This document shows positions 59,453 to 64,000 of a DNA stretch of 64,000 nt, piece by piece. How positions within the stretch are numbered: position 1 is the stretch's first letter; each line of letters starts with the position of its first letter. The notes under the pieces were generated by a model that was given only the letters and a program-made list of their open reading frames with translations, ran no database searches and was not told the DNA's origin. The position numbers were made by a program, and so were the translations under genes. Source of the stretch: Pseudomonadota bacterium (GTDB lineage: Bacteria; Pseudomonadota; Gammaproteobacteria; UBA1113); NCBI GenBank assembly GCA_021781965.1, contig JAJXVU010000008.1, positions 1 through 64,000 on the forward strand. Reading direction: 5' to 3'.

Positions 59453-59833
59453 TTATTTTTTCAATTCGCACAATTCAACTTCATTACCGTCTGGATCCCG
59501 TAGATAAAATGAATAAACCTTGCCTTGAGCTCCAAAGCGTTCACCATAGCGATATATTTGAATATCATTTTTACTAAAATAAGCGCTGCATTCTTCATAA
59601 TTAAAAGGGTTTATTTTAAGGCAAAAATGTTCTAGATTATTAGAGTCTTGCCGTATATAAGACTTATTATCAATGATATCAATAATGCTGTCGCCCGCTC
59701 GTAACTGGGTAAGCTGAAGATCAGGTTGCTTTCTTTCAATAGTACAGCCCAAAATGTTGCAATAAAAATTTATTAGCTTCTCAGCTTTCTGCGTATTTAA
59801 TACAATATGATCAAGTCCTATAATTTTAAACAT
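59453..59833 (-). CDS. VOC (glyoxalase/bleomycin resistance) family protein
   Basis: A 126-aa paired beta-alpha-beta-beta-beta protein. GLDHIVLNTQKAEKLINFYC has the first metal-ligand His; FYLRDPDGNEVELCEL carries the second-half Glu. AAGGGGAT precedes ATG 59833, so the longer ORF into the exporter gene is not used. The gene sits 1-2 bp from the DHA2 exporter gene and probably adds detoxification of a small electrophile or drug binding. Confidence 0.89.
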   Translation of the reverse strand: MFKIIGLDHIVLNTQKAEKLINFYCNILGCTIERKQPDLQLTQLRAGDSIIDIIDNKSYIRQDSNNLEHFCLKINPFNYEECSAYFSKNDIQIYRYGERFGAQGKVYSFYLRDPDGNEVELCELKK

Positions 59834-59834
59834 G

Positions 59835-61358
59835 CTATCCCCTTCCCCTATAAGCCTTGCGCCCCAACCCCACCACAATCGCCAATGCAAGCACGGCAAT
59901 TACTACCAACAATTCCATGCTCGCAGCATAACCGTGTATAAAGTAACTTTCAAAAAGAGTACTTGCATTCGTCATTGATAGCGATGTGTTTTTTTGAATA
60001 AGCCCTATCGCCAAATCAGGATTGGCTGTAGCTTCTTGCATCCACGCACTAGCCAGCATGCTTTTTTGGCTCACCGTACCCATTAATGTATGCAAACTAA
60101 AATAATGGTATACCACCGTTCCTATGGCCAAACCCACCGCCCCTCCAAAATTATGTACCGTTCCTAGTGTACCCATGGCAACGCCAGAATTTTCTTTAGG
60201 CATCGTTGCCACTGCAGTCACTATAGATGGGTTTAAAATAAAAGCCCAGCCTATACCCAATAGTATAAAAGCCGTCTCTATATACAGCCATGAAGTATCT
60301 ATCTGAAAAAAGCTTTGCATTGTAGCTGAAGCTGCCAAAAGAATGAATCCTATTTTCAATATTCCTTTGGAACCATTTTTATCTACAAAATGTCCAACCC
60401 AGGGTGATAAAATTGCCACCATCAATGTCCCGGCCAATAAAGATAACCCTATTTGGTAACTATTGATCTGTTTAATATAATGTAGATATAAAGGCATTAA
60501 GAAAAATGCTAGATTATAAAAAAAAGCCAACCCAAAATTCGCCAATACGCCAACGATAAATAAATTATTTTTTAGCAAATTAAAATCCGCTATAGGACTT
60601 GTATGCTTCTTCTCATGTCTATAAAAACTATATAATAAAGCCGCAGCCACACCGTATAATGATAATGTAGTGAGGCTGAGCCATCCCCAATGCGATGCAT
60701 TTACCGTTGCCAATATAGCCACAGGCAGCGCCAACATCAATAATATAGCACCTAACCAATCTAGCTTGGTCTGATAAGGCGATCTAGATTCTGGCAAATG
60801 ACGCATACACAAGATAAAAGCAACAATAACAAAAATAGGATTGACTAAAAAAATCCATCTCCATGATAGCAAGCTGATAATAAAACCGCCGATCACTGGT
60901 CCTATGGCTAAACCAAAACCACTGACCGCAACCAAGATACCCATCATCCTACCCTGTATATGCGGACTAAAAAGACTAGCGACGATGGCCACAGGAACAG
61001 TATAGGTAATGGCGACTGTTATTCCTTGTAATACTCTAAATACAACCAACCATTGAATATTCGGTGCTAAGCCCGCGCCCAAGGAAAATAGTGCAAATCC
61101 CACCATACCTATGTATAAAACTCGTCTGCGGCCATAGAAATCCGCTAATTTCCCCATCACCACCATTAATGCTGCCAATGCCAGCATGAAACCATTCACC
61201 ACCCATTGTAATTGCACTAAAGTCCCGGTTAAAGCTGACTGTATACTGGGTAATGCCGTATCGACAATGGTTAGGTCCAAACAGCCTAAAAAGCTGACTA
61301 TGCTAATCCCTATTAAAGCTAGCCAGGGATTGGTTGTTTTACTGTTATATTCTGCCAT
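59835..61358 (-). CDS. MFS transporter, DHA2 (EmrB/QacA) family
   Basis: A 507-aa, 14-helix multidrug exporter: SFLGCLDLTIVDTALPSIQ (about 18-36), GKLADFYGRRRVLYIG motif A (about 68-83) and GFGLAIGPVIGGFIISLLSW motif C (about 146-165). It is divergent from an HxlR regulator 112 bp away, the common arrangement for inducible efflux. It is distinct in sequence from the exporter at 21458 and longer at the C-terminus. Confidence 0.94.
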   Translation of the reverse strand: MAEYNSKTTNPWLALIGISIVSFLGCLDLTIVDTALPSIQSALTGTLVQLQWVVNGFMLALAALMVVMGKLADFYGRRRVLYIGMVGFALFSLGAGLAPNIQWLVVFRVLQGITVAITYTVPVAIVASLFSPHIQGRMMGILVAVSGFGLAIGPVIGGFIISLLSWRWIFLVNPIFVIVAFILCMRHLPESRSPYQTKLDWLGAILLMLALPVAILATVNASHWGWLSLTTLSLYGVAAALLYSFYRHEKKHTSPIADFNLLKNNLFIVGVLANFGLAFFYNLAFFLMPLYLHYIKQINSYQIGLSLLAGTLMVAILSPWVGHFVDKNGSKGILKIGFILLAASATMQSFFQIDTSWLYIETAFILLGIGWAFILNPSIVTAVATMPKENSGVAMGTLGTVHNFGGAVGLAIGTVVYHYFSLHTLMGTVSQKSMLASAWMQEATANPDLAIGLIQKNTSLSMTNASTLFESYFIHGYAASMELLVVIAVLALAIVVGLGRKAYRGRG

Positions 61359-61470
61359 GAGAATAGTTCCTCTATTAATCTATTATTTGCTATTTTAGCA
61401 TATCCCTGTTATATTGGTAAGTACGCACATTTATGTTATATAGTATCATTTTGTATACTTAGAGATTATC

Positions 61471-61815
61471 ATGAAAAGAAGTTTACTAGACCCCAACTGC
61501 CCCATAGGCGCTACCATTAATATCATCGGCGGCAAATGGAAAATATTAATTTTATTTAGCCTAAACCAAGGTACCAAGCGTTTTAGTGAATTACGGCGGG
61601 AAATGCCAAGCGTCACGCAGCGTATGTTAACCAATCAATTACGTGAATTAGAAAATGATAAAATTATTTCTAGGAAAGTTTATGCAGAAGTTCCGCCAAA
61701 AGTGGAATACGCGTTAACGGACATAGGCAAAACACTAGCCCCTGTTTTTGATGCTTTGAGAAAATGGGGACAATGTTATGTGAGAAAGATGGCGAGTGCT
61801 AATCCCAAGCCTTAA
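61471..61815 (+). CDS. HxlR family transcriptional regulator
   Basis: A 114-aa winged-helix regulator. CPIGATINIIGGKWKILILF (about 10-29) has the redox-sensitive Cys position of HypR/HxlR types. KRFSELRREMPSVTQRML is the recognition segment, and VEYALTDIGKTLAPVFDALR is near the end. It probably represses or activates the divergent DHA2 exporter in response to electrophiles or drugs, by analogy with family members. Confidence 0.94.
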   Translation: MKRSLLDPNCPIGATINIIGGKWKILILFSLNQGTKRFSELRREMPSVTQRMLTNQLRELENDKIISRKVYAEVPPKVEYALTDIGKTLAPVFDALRKWGQCYVRKMASANPKP

Positions 61816-61833
61816 AAAAAGGAGAACTGCTCA

Positions 61834-62478
61834 ATGACAAAAAAAATATTTTGGCAAGATCCCTATTTGACTGAGTTGAATACCACAGTACAAACCGTTC
61901 ATGGCAATCAAATTACCGTTGCCGAAACTATCTTTTATGCTTTTTCTGGCGGCCAAGAAAGTGATCACGGTACTATAGCGGGTTATGAAGTCTTAGAGGC
62001 CAGAAAAGACGACAAAGAAATAGTCTATACCTTAGAAGATAATCATACACTCAAAACAGGCGAACCTGTAAAAATATGTATAGATTGGGAGCGTCGATAC
62101 AAATTGATGCGTTTACATTTTGCTGCAGAAGTAGTATTGGAGCTAGTGTGCCAACGTTTTCCCGATGTGGTAAAGGTCGGTGCACATATAGCGCAGGATA
62201 AATCGCGCATTGACTTTGAATGGAGTCAAAATATCTCGCCCTTTATTTCATCATTGCAAGAAGCTGCGCAAAGCATTATAGATTCAAACCAACAGATTAT
62301 CAGTGCGTTTAGCGATGAAGAAGCTGAACGCCGCTATTGGAAAATCAATGAATTTTCTCAAGTTCCCTGTGGTGGCACTCATATTAAAAGAACCCATGAA
62401 ATGGGCACCATACGCCTTACACGAACTAATCCAGGTAAAGGGAGAGAGCGTATAGAGATTTATGTTTCTGAGAACTAA
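61834..62478 (+). CDS. AlaX-like alanyl-tRNA editing protein
   Basis: A 214-aa AlaRS-editing-domain homologue that would deacylate mischarged Ser- or Gly-tRNA(Ala). ETIFYAFSGGQESDHGTI (about 31-48) and CGGTHIKRTHEMG (about 177-189) are typical. The first zinc half-site, usually HHTAxH, reads MRLHFAAE here, keeping one His only, so zinc binding or editing may be altered. AAAGGAG precedes ATG 61834. It follows the HxlR gene by 18 bp. Confidence 0.87.
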   Translation: MTKKIFWQDPYLTELNTTVQTVHGNQITVAETIFYAFSGGQESDHGTIAGYEVLEARKDDKEIVYTLEDNHTLKTGEPVKICIDWERRYKLMRLHFAAEVVLELVCQRFPDVVKVGAHIAQDKSRIDFEWSQNISPFISSLQEAAQSIIDSNQQIISAFSDEEAERRYWKINEFSQVPCGGTHIKRTHEMGTIRLTRTNPGKGRERIEIYVSEN

Positions 62479-62497
62479 AAATATATTGTATTTACTC

Positions 62498-62521
62498 TGC
62501 CCCTTTGTTACAATCGGGGCA
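62498..62521 (+). terminator. Hairpin after the alanyl-tRNA editing gene
   Basis: TGCCCC (62498-62503) pairs with GGGGCA (62516-62521), with ATATTGT/ACAATAT flanking sequence able to extend it. There is no U tract. Confidence 0.45.
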
Positions 62522-62586
62522 CAATATACATTTTTGAATTGTTTAAAAATGAAGCAAAATAGCCTACATTACATGCGAATGCCCCT

Positions 62587-62674
62587 CCTGGACAGTATTG
62601 TCTAAGCGGCTTGGTTATAATAGCTACGCGTTTTCGCCCTTTCATTCCAACCCTCCAAAGCAATAATGTCCAGG
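62587..62674 (+). ncRNA. Possible structured leader of metNI
   Basis: CCTGGACA (62587-62594) can pair with TGTCCAGG (62667-62674), enclosing smaller hairpins such as CGCG...CGCC (62627-62638). It lies 50 bp upstream of metN. It does not match the SAM-I core I know, and I see no MetJ-box repeats. This is a hypothesis. Confidence 0.3.
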
Positions 62675-62726
62675 CCTAAGCTGTACAGACAGAACCACTT
62701 TCAATTTTATTTCAGGAGCTTTTAAT

Positions 62727-63746
62727 ATGCTGCAATTACATCAGATTTCAAAGACTTATACGGTTAACCAGCAGTTGCTCACAGCCTTACAAAACATCAG
62801 CTTGACCATCGCTAAAGGAGATATTTTCGGCATCGTGGGCAAAAGTGGCGCTGGGAAAAGCACCCTCTTGCGCTGCATGAACTTACTGGAACGACCTACA
62901 CAAGGTAGTGTCACTGTAGACAATATCGAGTTAACTCAATTAAAGCCTGTAGCATTAAACCAACAACGTAAAAAAATTGGCATGATATTTCAGCATTTTA
63001 ACTTGCTTTCTTCACGCACTGTCTTTGAAAATATAGCACTTCCTTTAGAAGGACACTACACGCCGACTGAAATTGCCACTAAAGTGCATAATTTATTGAA
63101 TTTGGTTGATTTAGAGGATAAAGCCGCACATTATCCTGAGCAGTTGAGCGGTGGTCAAAAGCAAAGGGTCGCGATTGCTAGAGCTTTAGCTACAGAGCCT
63201 ACTCTCTTGCTCTGCGATGAGCCTACTTCGGCTCTAGATACCGAATCTACACGCAATATTCTGGAATTATTACAGGCTATTAATCGCAAGCTTGGGCTTA
63301 CCATCGTGCTCATTACTCACGAGTTGGATGTAGTCAAAAAGATTTGTAAAAATATGGCCGTTTTAGATAGGGGTCTCTTGATTGAAACGGGCAGCGTATT
63401 AGAAATCTTTACTCAACCTAAATCCGAGATCAGCAAACGTTTAATTCGCAAACAATTTCACTTGGAATTACCAGATTCTATACGACAAACGATACGTGAT
63501 CCTAAAGATAAGCTGTATGCACCAATCATACAGCTCACTTTTATGGGTGAAAGCTCTAAATTACCTGTGATAACAGAGCTCATACAAAAATTTGGCCTGT
63601 CGGTGAATATTTTACTGGCCGATATAGAAAATATCAGCGATGCCGCCGTAGGCTATTTAGTGTGTCAGATTAAAGGGGAAGAAGCTCTGGTCAAACAAGC
63701 ATTAGATTATCTGCACACTCTACCCATTAATATAGAGGTACTATAA
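62727..63746 (+). CDS. metN: Methionine ABC transporter ATP-binding protein
   Basis: A 339-aa ATPase of the MetNIQ importer. Walker A is GIVGKSGAGKSTLLRC (about 35-50), the Q-loop is IGMIFQHFNLLSSRT, the signature is LSGGQKQRVAIARAL (about 139-153), Walker B is TLLLCDEPTSALD, and the H-loop is VLITHELDVV. The C-terminal NIL/ACT-like domain (about 262-339) senses methionine. AGGAG lies before ATG 62727. metI follows 1 bp after the stop. Confidence 0.95.
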   Translation: MLQLHQISKTYTVNQQLLTALQNISLTIAKGDIFGIVGKSGAGKSTLLRCMNLLERPTQGSVTVDNIELTQLKPVALNQQRKKIGMIFQHFNLLSSRTVFENIALPLEGHYTPTEIATKVHNLLNLVDLEDKAAHYPEQLSGGQKQRVAIARALATEPTLLLCDEPTSALDTESTRNILELLQAINRKLGLTIVLITHELDVVKKICKNMAVLDRGLLIETGSVLEIFTQPKSEISKRLIRKQFHLELPDSIRQTIRDPKDKLYAPIIQLTFMGESSKLPVITELIQKFGLSVNILLADIENISDAAVGYLVCQIKGEEALVKQALDYLHTLPINIEVL

Positions 63747-63747
63747 A

Positions 63748-64000
63748 ATGCAATCTATTTTAAATTTAGCATTATTGCAGGCAACCTGGGAAACTATTTA
63801 CATGGTCTTTGTTTCCAGTGCTTTAGGTATTCTAGGTGGCAGCTTATTAGGCATACTACTTTTTGTGACGCAAGAACCACAATTTTCAAAAAACAAGCTT
63901 GTGCATCAATCCGTAGGCACAGTGGTTAATTTAGTACGCTCCATCCCTTTTATTATACTACTCATCAGTATTGTCCCCTTAACGCGCCTTATCGTCGGCA
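63748..64000 (+). CDS. metI: Methionine ABC transporter permease, partial (cut by right edge)
   Basis: About 84 residues are visible (MQSILNLALLQATWETIYMV...). The first hydrophobic helix is SSALGILGGSLLGILLFV, and the NLVRSIPFIILLISIVPLTR block is typical of MetI. It begins at ATG 63748, immediately after metN, and runs off the window; metQ is expected beyond. Confidence 0.92.
   Translation, partial: MQSILNLALLQATWETIYMVFVSSALGILGGSLLGILLFVTQEPQFSKNKLVHQSVGTVVNLVRSIPFIILLISIVPLTRLIVG

Noticed and set aside
62479-62726. SAM riboswitch or MetJ boxes before metN
   Set aside because: The conserved SAM-I core and AGACGTCT repeats are absent; only a general stem is visible, reported separately as a hypothesis.

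Overview
This 64 kb window comes from an AT-rich gammaproteobacterium. Its gene content points to the Legionellales (Legionella/Coxiella/Berkiella-like, usually amoeba-associated). The pointers are eukaryote-like ankyrin-repeat proteins beside large unrecognised proteins with C-terminal hydrophobic hairpins, a CsrA paralogue next to a phage-type repressor, a leucine dehydrogenase plus branched-chain-type 2-oxoacid dehydrogenase operon, and a Fur-controlled feoABC. No species is claimed. No rRNA, integrase, transposase or CRISPR array was found. The only intact tRNA is tRNA-Ser(GGA).

1-12 kb: the left edge cuts a DabB/NuoL-like inorganic-carbon transporter subunit. TsaC, a LysR regulator, a TIGR01777 epimerase, a DUF378 membrane protein, a tautomerase and an AAA ATPase follow. 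The last two lie between imperfect direct repeats. A textbook Fur box precedes feoA-feoB-feoC. A minus-strand operon (CI/S24-like repressor, unknown protein, queuosine-precursor transporter, YpsA-like protein) diverges from a small ORF and csrA. The divergent promoter region holds an 11-bp inverted repeat. The layout resembles the regulatory module of Legionella integrative elements.

12-27.5 kb: leucine dehydrogenase, E1-alpha, E1-beta and E2 form an operon. Then come a putative effector group (unknown 530-aa protein, coiled-coil protein, ankyrin protein with acidic repeats), a DHA2 exporter that begins inside a truncated TIGR00725 gene, SppA, a second repeat protein with about twelve 33-aa degenerate ankyrin units, and a PAS-LuxR regulator.

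27.7-39.7 kb: mostly housekeeping. It holds a ThiXYZ-like pyrimidine-precursor ABC transporter, dut-fmt-rsmB, a POT peptide transporter-kdsB pair, stress-type genes (disordered protein, FAD/Rieske oxidoreductase, PRC-barrel, ChaB) and pncA.

39.8-61.8 kb: an accessory region that begins at tRNA-Ser(GGA), beside a broken partial tRNA copy interrupted by about 92 nt of palindromic sequence. It holds an AbiE toxin-antitoxin pair with two operator palindromes, aminoglycoside-type kinases and acetyltransferases, TspO, a DJ-1 protein, Fic with a repeated operator, an amidase, MATE and MFS exporters, MarR/HxlR regulators and a new HExxH protein. It is littered with gene remnants: frameshifted ORF, truncated GNATs, an APH fragment, a DUF4143 tail and a kinase with an internal amber codon. 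Gain and decay of detoxification, resistance and defence genes has clearly been active here.

61.8-64 kb: an AlaX-like editing protein and the start of a metN-metI methionine transporter operon, cut by the right edge. Starts were moved from the longest possible ORF wherever a ribosome-binding site or family N-terminus argued for it. All functional calls come from reading translated motifs; no database search was run.
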